This document shows, piece after piece, positions 37,001-48,659 of a DNA stretch of 64,000 nucleotides (its first letter is position 1; each line of letters begins with the position of its first letter). The translations under genes and the position numbers were made by a program. The notes beneath the pieces are model-generated. The model was not told the origin of the DNA. It saw only the letters and a list, made by a program, of their open reading frames with translations, and did no database searches. The stretch is from Ziziphus jujuba (taxonomy: Eukaryota; Streptophyta; Magnoliopsida; Rosales; Rhamnaceae), in contig NC_083388.1 in the NCBI RefSeq assembly GCF_031755915.1, positions 12,846,501-12,910,500 on the forward strand, given 5' to 3'.

Positions 37001-40000
37001 CAAAGGATGTGCTACTGTTACCCAAAAACTGTACAAAAGGAATACAAAAGCCATAAACGAAATAGTATATAAATAGATTACAGCATAAAAGTGGCACATA
37101 CGCATCTAATTATAGCTGTTTAACAAAGAAATCAGTAGAACTTCAAACATCCCTTGCGTCAAATGACTATAAGAATGGAAATAGTATGGAAGAAAATATC
37201 TTAAACCACGAAGCATAAGTGGACTGGAACCTATCAGACAAATGATCAATTCTACTAAGAAATAAACGCTCATCTACTTTATATATCACATACTTATTCT
37301 TTCATACAACATAAATCTTGAACACTCTTGCAATATCTGAAACAGATTACTTCAATTTCTAAAGTAACCCTAGACAAAGCAGTCCTGTTTCATTTGTCTT
37401 TAAAATTTAAACTATTTTTTAAATGAAAACATAAACATCCATGACTAGGAGGAAATTTTCCTTGGGCCACAGAAACCTCAAAAATATCGTTTCTAAATCA
37501 ATATGTACTCCTTAATATTCTGTGACTGGCTTATTACCATGGTTGGATATGAAAACCCACCATTAGATATTATACGAAACATATTACCTTCGTTAGAGAG
37601 AATAAGATAATACTAATTGTAGAATGACATCAATAGTTGTACAAAAAGTCATAATACATAAAAGAGTATCAAAAGTTTACAACAAGGGACCACAAAATTT
37701 AACAGAAAACACACCCATGCAAAAATACAGTGATGAGGTTTCAACTAAACATTTAAACAGCAGGTTGCTAATTAAAACTCTCGAGATAAGAAGAAAGCAG
37801 GAGGGAAACTAAAATGATCAATAGGATTAAGGGAACATGAAATTAATATTACCATACCCCAACAGGAAGGGAACAAGAAACTAATATCTACCATACCCCA
37901 ACAGGAAACACAGAGAGATAAAGAATGGAGATCATACAGAATATGTACCATCCAGGATGCACCTAATCAAAACAAACAGACAATATGCAGCTATATATAA
38001 TTTTTTCAGTAAGAAAATATGAGTTGAACATACGGGTCAGCCCGACTGAGTCGACAAATTTCACAATAAAATACTTCCGGAACCGGTGCATTGCCTTCCA
38101 TAGGTTTCTCCGGAATTATGACACAACTAATGTGCTGCCAAACATGGCATCTTGAATCCTCACACTGCCATTTATCAGAATCACCACAAAGTAATAAGCA
38201 CAACCAGCACAGGTAAAACTTACATTTTATGCACATGCAAAAAACATAAGAGAAAGGAAATTTCTAAAGTACTGCATGTAATTGTTAATTATCCAAGGAA
38301 ATGAACATGGACAGCGTGATAGTTACATTGCAGTTAATTGATGTTGCATATCTAAGAGATATAGGAAATTGATTAAGCACATTCTCCTCTGCTCAATGGC
38401 TACTTTGCTATAGGCATCCAGAAAGCAATATTTTCATCATTTGGGGTTCTTTTTATTTTTTCCCCTTAGACAATTATTGTTGTTTGGGGTTCAAGGAGTG
38501 ATGTCTGTGACAATCCAGGCGAAGCTTGGCTCTTTGTAATGGATAATAAGAATGAAGTATTCACGATTTTATGTTTTATTAGGATTTTAATTTAGTTAAC
38601 TTACTTAACTGGGGAAATACCTATTTAGGATTTTATGTTTTATTAGGATTTTAATTTAGTTTCCTTAGTTAATTAGGGAAACCTCTATTTATGACAAAAC
38701 TACCTAAAAAAGGACACTAAAATAATAAAAACCCTAATCAAATAAGGAAACTAAATCAAAATCCTAATAAAACAATGTAATCTTAAAAACTCTAATAAAA
38801 CATAAAATCCTAAATACTTTATTCCTATTTTCCATCACTTTGAGAGATTATCCAGTTTGGGATCTGAAAGTCCAAGAACTGTTTTGTCCATTAATTCTAA
38901 ACATGATTTTACTCCCTCATTCTTATTTCTCTAAGAAAAAAAGTCTTTCTTACCATAACCATAAATAAATAATTCATTCGACTGAAGGTATATACACTAC
39001 ATTGAGGAAAGAAAACATAATACTCTGAGATGTACCTTGATCATTGACTCTGTTTCCAATGAATTCCCACAAAGACAGCGAATCTTGGTATCTGGCAGAA
39101 AGGAGTCATCAATTTCACCTTTAATTTTCACATTACTGCTATCTGAAACACACTGTCCCTTTGATGCTAAATCAGTAGCCCCAGACACCTGCATTTTTCT
39201 GTGAAGGAAAAAATGTGTTCAGGACACAAGATAGAACTAAACTAAGCAAAAATTGAAGAAAGATAAAATACAATCATGTAGCATATCATTATAAATAAAA
39301 AAATGAGAGCTAAATGGACAGTACAATAATGGTTTTATGAATCAAATCGTAACAGAATAGAACACAAACCTATAGGTGTCATCTACTAATTTTGCAACCT
39401 GTTCCTTTCCAACAGCATTCTTCTTTGCCCACATTTTAGAAACTGTTGAAAAGAATGGAAATAATGTTGGTAGTAATTCTCAAGAATGCCATAAAACCTA
39501 AACCACATCCACAAATAACAATAACAACAAATACTGAGGCAGAATATTAATTGTAATCGAAAAGAAACACAATCCAAAAATATATATTGTTATCGCAAAA
39601 GGTGACACACAATCACTTCTCTTCCTGAGGCCCATCCAAAGAATAATAAAAGAAATGAAAGCAAAGAAAAACAGTAGTAGTTGCCAAGTTGGATACTTAT
39701 TCTTCATAAGTTACAACTTTCAGACCTTCAAGGATTCAACAGAGATGGAATATATGCATGATTTGTATATTCATAAAAAAATAATAATAATAATAATAAT
39801 TAATAAAACATAATGCTCAGTCCCATCTCATCAAAGGAACAGGTGGATAAGTATGTTTCAGATAACACTCCTCTTCTCAAGTCAACTGAATATGGGGAAA
39901 AGAATTTTATAACCAACAGTTAACCGTTCATTTTGCTTATGAGGGGTTTATAAATGAACATCTCCAATGTTGTCTCACAAATGTAATATTTTATCTCCCT

Positions 40001-42607
40001 ATTTAAAAAGAGGGAAAACGGGGAGCGAGGGCAGGGGGAGAGGGGGCGCCCGGGTGGGGGCCCGGGGGGGGGGGGGGGGGGGGGGCGGGGGAGTGGGGGA
40101 GGGGAGAGAGAGAGAGGTTGAGGAGAAGATTGAAGTTCTATTTCTCGAGAATCCAATACACCAGGATAAACAGTCCAAGTTTTTGGACTAGCAGTAGCCT
40201 TTTCAAATGAACGAAAAAAAGAAGCAAGTAGTAGAAAATCCAAACATTGCAAATATTGGAGCAGAATAAACTAATTGTAGCATGATAAATACAGAAAACA
40301 TATGATTGATCTACAACATCAATTAACATTACTAAAATATTTTATGTCTCAGGCTCCAATTGGTTGAATAGAACACCTATTTGAGTGCATAAAATAACTC
40401 TGATCTTATACAAACTTAACAATGGAAGAAAATAAGTTTCTACTATATGCATTCCCATATTGCAAATTTCTTGACCACAAAAGTAGAAGAAACAATAAAT
40501 AACCAACAAACAGAAATGATAGGAATAACACATCTATCAAATTAGGTAAAGAAGGAATAAACTGTATACCTTGTTCATCAGAAAGAATAGCTAATATTCG
40601 ATCAACAAGATCCTGCAGAATTAATAGACAAATCAAGCACGGTCCCCTTTATAGGCTTATTCAAAAACCTAACACGATGACTGAGCAATCATTAAAATAG
40701 GGTGCTCATTATTATATAGTGAACGGCCAGATTGCAGCTTAAATTCACAAGTCACAACTGCAAGCATACAAAATAATTGATTGCCTTGGAAGTCCCTATC
40801 ATCATAAGACAGCTGTAAAGAATGATATGTATCCATAAAAATTTTGATCTCAGCTGTAAAATGCAAGCTCAATTTGGCAGCCCCAAAAGCAGATATTATC
40901 TTATATCCAGCCGGGAAAGAAACAGAGAGTTCCCAAAAATGGATTAATACTTAATCACGGCCAACATAAGTACAATAAGACAAGATATGACAACTATGAA
41001 ACCAACGAAAATGCATCTTCTGAACAAAAATAAGTACAAGCCTCTATGGCACTTTTTGGGAAGCCAAAGTGAGACCTTTCTAAGGCATCTCACCTGTTTC
41101 TTCCCCTGCTTTGAAAGACCTAATTGAGTGAGAACATCCTTAAGTTCTTTTATTCGAAAATATGCCAACTTCTCCTGCAAGCGAAAAAAAGTTAGTTTTG
41201 TATATGATGTAACAAGCATAAACCAAAACCTGTAATTATTTTTTCCCAAAAAAAGCGGGAAAAAAAATCACAGAACAAAAATTCTCAAAATAGATGAGTT
41301 TAACCAACAAATTTTATCTAAGTAAATAGCTTGATCACTATATCTCTAAATTACTTTGTTTCTTTTCCACATGGTGAAGAATTTGATGGTGATTCTGAAA
41401 GAAATAGTGCATGGCAAAGTTAGATATCCTTAGAATTCTGTATACTGGTCCCTAAATTTGAAGTACAAAACACAAATTTAGAAGTAAAGCAAGCTAGTGA
41501 AAGAGGAAACAGGATATGAACCGATTGACGTCATATAGTCTGATTTAGCACAGAGAAATAGAAAAAGTTACATCTTCCCTATTAAAACCATAGCTATCAA
41601 TGCTCACTTTTCTTGAAACAAGAACAAGAGGTAAATAGATTAAAAAAAAAAATAGAAATATATTGCAAAGCTGCATTCATTCAAGCCAATCTGGCTACAT
41701 ATAATGATTTCAAATTCATCGATATTAGCATTTGAACATTGTTTAAAGTTGTTTGGGACACATCTGTATCATAAGGCGCAAAACAATAGGAACTGCAGGC
41801 CAATCTGGCAACATATAATGAATTTCAAATTCATGGATATTAGCACTTGAACATTGTTTAAAGTTGTTAGGGAACATCTGCATCATAATGCACAAAACAA
41901 TAGGAAGTGCATGCCAATCTGGCTACATATAATGAATTTCAAATTCATGGATATTAGCACTTGAACATTGTTTAGAGTTGTTAGGGACATATCTGCATCA
42001 TAAGGCACAAAACAATAGGAAGTGCAGGGATGCAAGTGTATTATATACACTAGATTCACCAAAAAAAAACAATACCCCACAAATATATGGGATATGGATT
42101 AAGGCAAGAAATATTTTATTAAGCTTAATTTAAGTAAAAAAAAGTAATGCTGAAGATGTATCAATTACTACCAAGAACCAAACAACTGTAACACTGAAAT
42201 TCAGGTAAATTCGACCATAAAATCAATATCCTAATAAGAAATCAATAATAGAAATTGACAATATTGCAAACCAAAAAGTGCTACAATATTGCAAACCAAA
42301 AAGTGCTTGTTATAAGTAATTCCCACTAGTGAATACCCAAAGAAAGAGAGCAAATTTACAAGTTGAGACAACAGTATAGGTAATTCTATTCACTAACCAG
42401 AAGTTCAATCTTATATTATAACCACAAATTTTATCCACTACGATTGTACAGCTTTCTCCAGCTAAGAATAAATTTACACAAGAACAACGACCTAAGTAAA
42501 TTTGACAGCTAGAAAAAGGATCGGCATAGAAATGAAATATAAACATATTAAATAAAACAAACTACGAATAGAGCAACTGATACCTTGCAACTAGTTACCA
42601 AATCCAT
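31087..42607 (-). CDS. SIZ1: SIZ1-type SUMO E3 ligase (PIAS family), 16 coding exons
   Basis: Coding exons, minus strand: 42607-42584, 41174-41094, 40612-40570, 39442-39370, 39198-39036, 38164-38034, 37028-36960, 36132-36045, 35943-35868, 35661-35588, 35399-35292, 33618-33457, 33199-33095, 33002-32922, 32793-31557, 31226-31087. All junctions are GT-AG and in phase; they sum to 2655 bases, or 884 aa plus TAG, the length I recall for Arabidopsis SIZ1. Domains: SAP (about residues 10-45), plant PHD finger (about 113-166), PINIT (about 225-312), SP-RING (about 359-418, ligands Cys363, Cys379, His381, Cys384, Cys402, Cys405), SUMO-interacting V-I-V-L-S-D-S-D (about 604) and a basic Q-K-R-S-V-R-P-R nuclear-signal-like tail. 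The protein transfers SUMO from SCE1 to nuclear targets and controls phosphate, cold, ABA and immune responses. No break is seen, so it is probably functional. Confidence 0.95.
34296..34757. repeat. 231-bp tandem duplication in SIZ1 intron 11
   Basis: Two copies about 99% alike (34296-34526 and 34527-34757), both with TTCATGTACTAAATAAAAAG and GCCAAGGTTCCTAGGAGTG. They lie in the 1.67-kb intron 33619-35291. The few differences imply a recent duplication. Confidence 0.9.
38540..38820. repeat. Fold-back sequence in SIZ1 intron 5
   Basis: Two direct copies of a ~64-base unit (GATTTTATGTTTTATTAGGA at about 38567 and 38631) are followed by their inverted, diverged counterpart (about 38728-38810, with GGAAACTAAATCAAAATCCT). 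It can fold into a long hairpin and is probably a MITE or a small inverted duplication in intron 38165-39035. Confidence 0.7.
40018..40118. repeat. Extreme G-rich tract in SIZ1 intron 3
   Basis: About 100 bases of nearly pure purine on the plus strand, with a G run of about 22 from 40064 and blocks such as GGGGGAGAGGGGGCGCCCGGG, then (GA)n. It sits in intron 39443-40569, whose remainder is AT-rich. Being C-rich in the SIZ1 transcript, it would form a G-quadruplex on the template strand. Homopolymer G of this sort is also a familiar sequencing or assembly artefact. Confidence 0.8.
41688..42029. repeat. 114-bp tandem triplication in SIZ1 intron 1
   Basis: Units start at 41688, 41802 and 41916, each beginning AATCTGGC(A/T)ACATATAATG. 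The paralogous intron upstream of the PPR gene has a single counterpart (about 5092-5206), so the expansion followed the duplication or the other copy contracted. Confidence 0.85.
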
Positions 42608-43000
42608 AATTTGACTCCACAAATTAATCCCCAAACAGTGCAGATTCTGCTGCTGGAACAATAATTTAATCAACGAACAAACCAATGAAACCAAAGCATA
42701 GCCTCTCCAAACAGGGATCGATCTAATCAAAATAGTAAAACAAAACAGAGAACAAGGATCAAAATTTAAAAACAAATAATAACAATAATAACAATAATTA
42801 ATTCAAATAAATAATCATCCAAACGAATGACCTAATTGAAAAACCGACAATCGTATGCACATAAACCCTAGATTAGGCAGAAGGAAAGACTCTTGGAAAT
42901 TTCCAATTGATAGTAGTAGCTTACGTGCGTGAAGGAATTGGAGAGACGGAGTGAAGGAATAGGGTTTGTGTTTTGGGTTTTCGCTCTCACGCCGACTTCC
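42608..43000 (-). promoter_or_regulatory. SIZ1 5' UTR with a probable leader intron
   Basis: Minus strand: a CT-rich leader (about 42980-42925) ends in CACGCAC/GTAAGC, a strong donor at about 42923. The matching acceptor CCAGCAGCAG lies at about 42645-42654, 40-50 bases before the ATG. The first exon and donor are missing from the copy upstream of the PPR gene. Confidence 0.6.
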
Positions 43001-43365
43001 TACACTCTTTCCCTGTTCTCACGCTTTTGCGTTTCTTTTTGACCAAAGACCCAACCGGAACCAATCCCCCTCCCTGTTACAAAGTTCGGACCTATCGCCG
43101 ATTATCCAATCGAGCTTTTTGACGGGGGACATGTCCGGGTTTGGTTTCGGTGCGCTCACGTGTAAGTTGTATGCCATGCCCGCACCTTTTCGCTTCTTTT
43201 TCGTGTGGTGTACTTTTTTGTATTTATACGAGTATGTATAATACAAAACTTTTTGCGTCATTTCGATCTTGCCACGTCATTCATCAGAGAATGTCATGAG
43301 AAACTCCTATTGATCAACCGTTAAATTATCATTACGTCCAAACCTGGTCCTGACGTGGCACGATC
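43001..43365 (-). promoter_or_regulatory. SIZ1 promoter with ACGT-core elements
   Basis: A G-box CACGTG at 43157-43162, GCCACGTCAT at 43271-43280 and GACGTGGC at 43352-43359 are ACGT-core sites of the bZIP/ABRE kind. TATAAATA (minus) lies at 43221-43228. The G-box position has no equivalent in the diverged copy at 6180-6230, and homology ends before the outer two sites. Binding is inferred from motifs only. Confidence 0.45.
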
Positions 43366-43909
43366 ATAGGGCCACTGAAATGCCTCCCATGCTAAAATAA
43401 TAAGAAAGAAGAAAAAGGCGCGTCGCAGGTCAGTCCAAAATAACTTTAATACACCCGGTACATTTGGGTGGTCTCAACTTTTAACTATTATTTTTTAAGA
43501 AAAAAAAAAAGACTTTTAATTATTATTTTATTTGATAAAGTGGATTAGCTCATATATATGAATAGAATATTTTTATTTGTGTCCATAAAAAATAAGTTTG
43601 AAATATATGGAAGACAGAAAAAATTGATAGTTTGTATTTAGATAATTTATTAAAAAAAATTATTATTTTATTTATTTTATTTATTTTTTTATAATAATTT
43701 TTAATGATGTGGCAAGTAGTATAATTAAATATCCATTTTTGATTTTGTTGGAAATCATCTTTAATTTTAAGGGTTTATTTTATTTATTTATTTTTGGCTT
43801 CATATGATGCAAATTATACATTTTTTTTTATAAATTTTAAAAGATAAATTTGGATCAATGCCATTTGGTACACCAAACAAACATTTCTATAAAGAATAAT
43901 TAATTTGAG
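43366..43909. other. AT-rich intergenic DNA upstream of SIZ1
   Basis: No gene or clear element seen. Confidence 0.4.
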
Positions 43910-44460
43910 TAATGCTAGAAGTGTTAGAAATTTATTCAAATTTATAAAGTTATTAATTATTTTGTTGTAATATATTTAATAGTTTATAAGGGATTTCTGT
44001 TTATTTTACTGTTATATATAATATGTGTGAATAGTATTTTATATTTATTATATATTAAAACTGTTTTATTAGTATAAAAGTGAGTTTATGGTGTTAATTA
44101 TAATAGTTTTTGTTATGTTTTTTCTATTGGTATATATATGTTCTTATTTTTAGCGGAAGAAGTATGATCCTGAATGAGATGATATGGAAGATGGGATGTT
44201 CTGATTTATATTCTATTTTTTTTCTCCTTCTTTATATCTATAAATTTATTTATTTTAAAAAATTTCTTGAGTATCACATACGAATGAAGGGATATGGAAA
44301 GTTCACAATTGCATTTTAAAACTCGTAAAGAATTGTTGTGTCTTTGAATATGAATGAAGGGATAAAATGCAATTAATGAAGGGATTAGAAAATGTTATTT
44401 ATTTAATTTTTAATATATTTGTACATATTTTCTATATTTTATATAATTAATATTTGGGAT
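43910..44460. repeat. Left copy of a diverged ~0.55-kb direct repeat
   Basis: Aligns along its length with 47585-48175 in the same orientation. Shared phrases include AAAGTGAGTTTATGG, TTAATTATAATAGTTTTTGT and TGTACATATTTTCTATAT. Divergence is considerable, with many indels. See the finding on this pair. Confidence 0.65.
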
Positions 44461-47400
44461 ATTGGTAGTCAAACACTCCAAACTTTATATAGGTTAACAC
44501 ATTATACTTGTAAACTTTTTTTATTGGCAATCTGCATCCCGAATTTCTTTTTTGCTTGCACTATTAGTTCTTCTATTAAAAATATAAAATAAAATGATTA
44601 CATGTCACGCACATACCAACAAAGCAATGTAGATAAAATAATTTTACTGTTCTAAATTTGGAAATTAGGATTTCATTCGAGGACTTTGAGGAATTTAACC
44701 TCCATTTAAAAATACAAGAAGAAGAGTGAAATTGTAAGAGAGGAGGAGTGAATGTGAAAAAGGGACAGTAGGGCTCGAGAAAATTGACGAAGAATTTCTT
44801 CATCATTGTTTTAGGATTGTTGCTATTATTAAGAATGGTGGTTTGGAAGAAGAAGAATAAGAAGTGGTTTTGAGTTTGAAAGAGCATGTGAGGAATGAAA
44901 AAGGTGAGAAATAGAAGAGAACAGACATGGATGTGAAAAGATGAAGAAGTTAGAGAAGAAAAAGAAGGAGAAGGGATTTCTGGAATAAAGTTCCAACTTT
45001 AGAATGCCCGTTGATGAGAATTGTGTATGTATTGGTGTTGGGAATCAATCCTTATTTTTTCATCTTGTTCAACAACATCTCTTCATCTTGTTTTCTTTGC
45101 AGTATCCACTAATTATGATAGTGTATGTATGTAAATTTTGCTTGTAATTATTACATCTCTGTCTCTCTCCTCTTTTTCTATCTCAATCCTCTTTTTTGTT
45201 TTATGTGCTCTCTCTTCCTCTCTATCTTTCTCTGCTTGTTTCCTCTCTTTCAAATTGATATTTCAGAAAAGCAAAATTCTATTTTAGCAATAGAGGAGCT
45301 TTCTATAGAGTTTTTCCAAAGAACTTCAGATTTATCAATTTTTTTCCCTTATGTTTTTATTAACAATCAAATAACATAAAGTTTTTTAAAGGAGTCTACT
45401 ATTTTTTCCTGCATTTTTTCCCCCAATTTTTTTCTCCACATTTTTTAAGTTCCAAATAGAACTTAAAAGTTGTAAAATTATGTTATTTAACCTTACTTGA
45501 CAAGCACATACATGATACATGATCATTCCATTATACATTTTTAACATATGAATCAACTGTGCAAGTAAAATAGAAGTTTGGGGTGCAGAATATAAAAAAT
45601 AAATAAATTTAATATGTAATGTGTCAATCTCTACAAAATTTAGGATAGATGCCTGTCAATATCCCTTAATATTTTTATCCTTTATGAAATAAATATTTTC
45701 CAAGAGAATAAGATTTAGAAATATATAATATATTTGTATATTTATATGCTATTATTATACATGTTCATATTATATGTGTTCTTACATGAATTATTAATTG
45801 CTATGATATGAGCCCATATTTATTTATCATTAATTTTAATTTGTTCCTATATATTAATTCATTAATATATAATTGTATATATATGTATAGGCATGGATTT
45901 ATATAATAAAATAATTTATACATATATATATATATATTATATATCATATATTAAGTTGAAGGGATAGTTTTTTAATATTATGTTCATTGTTTAAGAAAAT
46001 TTGTATATATATATTGTATATTATATATTAAGTTGAAGGTATAATCTTTTAATATTATGTTCATTGCTTCACATTATTATTCTATACATATATATAAAGA
46101 TTTGTATATGCGTATGTACATATGCTTTAAAGTATTTGAGTAATATAGTTTGTGTTGAAATTCTATATATGATTTACATATAGCCTACTCATTTACTTTT
46201 ACTAATTAATTTATTAGAATGTTAAGTCACATTTGTTTGACTATGTTAATTTTTTTCTATTCATATGCTTTGATGTTTTTATTTGAAGGAAATTATTAGT
46301 GATGTTATGGCTTTATTGAATTTATTTTGAAATTATATATATATAAATGGCTAGATTACTGGCTTTGAATACGTAGTATTCCCTACATAACAATACATAA
46401 TTGTATGACGCATTGATGAGATATTATGCTACTATTTATTTATTATTTTTTGTGGTTGTAATTTTTGTTTTTTAATGACTTTCTTCAAATGCGGGGATAA
46501 TTAAAGTTGCATTTGGATTTATTACATAGATGTGCTAATTAATTAGTTGATGTTTATTTTGTAGGAGATATGAATATATTGACAACATCAATATATTTTC
46601 TACCAATTAATCTATGAATTTAAGAAATTTGAAGATTAGATTTATTATAAATGTGTTATTTCTCAATACTATGATGAATATTTATCTCAAGCTAGCAATT
46701 ATAATTTTGGAAGAGTATTCTAAAAAATATATATATTATCAGGATCAGTGATGTTCTTTCTTAATAGCTTTTTCAAATTAAACTTATATATTGTTCTTTG
46801 TTAACGACTCAAATATTTTTCGATTGACTATTGGGGAATTCTATTGATATTATTTTGGACTTCTTTTGGATAGTTGCTAGGGAGTTTCTCTTATTTGGTC
46901 TTATTTTGGATTTCCAATCGAGATTTTTACATACATCATGTGTGTATAAATATGTATGTATGTACATAAATATATTTGTCATTAAATTAATTATCGAAGG
47001 AAATAAGACTAAAGTTTTAAAAATATAATCGCCGCAGTTGACACCCAACTTTTATGATTGAAGATTTTATGAAAAATATTTAATATATAAGAATGAAGCT
47101 AGTGTTATTGTGAAGTACTAAACATTTGAGGGATATCTCCTTATTCTATTTATATGATAGTAAGTGCTCATAATTGTAATAGTTAAGAAAGAGTTTAACT
47201 CTTAATGAAACAAATATATGTATATTTCACAGGGTGTTGATCATAAACTATGGTTGGAGGTTTCATCTAAGTAAGCATAATAGTGAGGTCACTACTATGA
47301 AAAATTAAATTATTCCCTAAAAACACTTATGAGACTAGATATGTGTGTATGACCATTAAAGTACAAACTAGATTAAACATGATAATAATTATCTGTATTA

Positions 47401-47584
47401 TGTGTGTTGTGAGTAAAAATCTAGCTTAAAAATTTAATTTAAGGCTAAGTTCACTATGGTTTTTTCAAGTGGAAATTTATATACACAAAGTGTTGGTTCA
47501 AGTCTAGAAAATACCTATACACATTACACAATTATAGATGCTCAAGTATACTAAAATTATTTTATAATATTAAATAAAATGGGA
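44461..47584. other. Repeat-flanked AT-rich DNA, no gene recognised
   Basis: About 3.1 kb between the two direct repeats. A ~75-base local duplication (TATATTAAGTTGAAGG at about 45950 and 46026) is visible. No retroelement protein motif was found on either strand. Confidence 0.4.
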
Positions 47585-48175
47585 GATTGTACGAAATTTA
47601 TTTAAAATTATAATTTTTAAAGTTATTACTAATTTTACCGTTATATATTTAATAATTTATAACATTTTTCTTTTAATAGTTTTTGATATCTATTATATAT
47701 TAAAGCTATTTTATTTGTATTAAAGTGAGTTTATGGGTCTTAATTATAATAGTTTTTGTAATATTATTTCTATTGTAATATATGTTGTTATTTTGATTGA
47801 CAGCAGTGTAATTTTGAATGAGATAATATGAAAGATAAGATGTTCTGATTAATGCTCTAGTTTCTTTTTTCTTCTTCTTTATACTATACGCTTATTTATT
47901 TTTAAAAATATTTTTGAGCATCATAGATGACTAAGGGGTTATGTGAAGTTCTTAGCTGCATTCAATGCATAAAAAATTTCCAATGTAGAAGAAAACATAT
48001 ATTCTTTATTGACAACACATTATGCTTCCAGCACAAAAAAAGACAATACCTTATTTATAACTTGATCCAATATAACAGGTTGTATTTATTTAATTATTTA
48101 ATATTTTTGTTATTTTATTTATTTATTTTTAATAAATATGTACATATTTTCTATATTATATATGATTGATATTTT
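47585..48175. repeat. Right copy of the diverged ~0.55-kb direct repeat
   Basis: Counterpart of 43910-44460. It lies about 0.5 kb upstream of the dead MULE transposase, on the same strand. Confidence 0.65.
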
Positions 48176-48659
48176 TGCTTCTCTGTGAAATGAATATTTT
48201 GCTATAAGAAGTACCAAAATGTTTACAAAAAAAAAAAAGTGACATTATGATATTTTTGTTTATTGAAAAATAAATACAATTTAAATATAAACAAAAACTC
48301 TTTAATAAGATAAGCATAAGGTTCATCATGCTACAATCAATTCCTTTTCATCGAGTAACAAAATTCATTCTGTGGACATAGTTTTATGAAAGTTTACAAG
48401 CTAAAAGAGCATTATGATTGGATAAATATTTTGTAACAAAGGAGCGTTGCAAAATAAATTGAGAATTCATTGCATGCATGTACATAAAAAAGTTTAAGGT
48501 GACGAAGTCAATCACATAATAATATGAGGTTGTATGCTTGGAAAATACTAGTAAATGGCATCGACATTCGACTAAATTAAAAAAAGGGGGAAATATTTAT
48601 TGTAAAAATATTTAATGATATACACAATTGCTATTTAGATATCGTGCATTGGGAACATA

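Larger units (their letters stand above)
41157..43205 (-). repeat. SIZ1 5' region, parent copy of the segment upstream of the PPR gene
   Basis: Contains the start of exon 2, intron 1 (41175-42583), exon 1, the 5' UTR and proximal promoter, all with counterparts at 4557-6250. It differs by having an intact ATG, a 114-bp repeat present three times where the other copy has it once, and about 100 extra bases around the first leader exon. Confidence 0.8.

Noticed and set aside
39920..40252. Proline-rich 110-codon frame, minus strand
   Set aside because: It is the translation of the G-rich tract in SIZ1 intron 3 read on the other strand.
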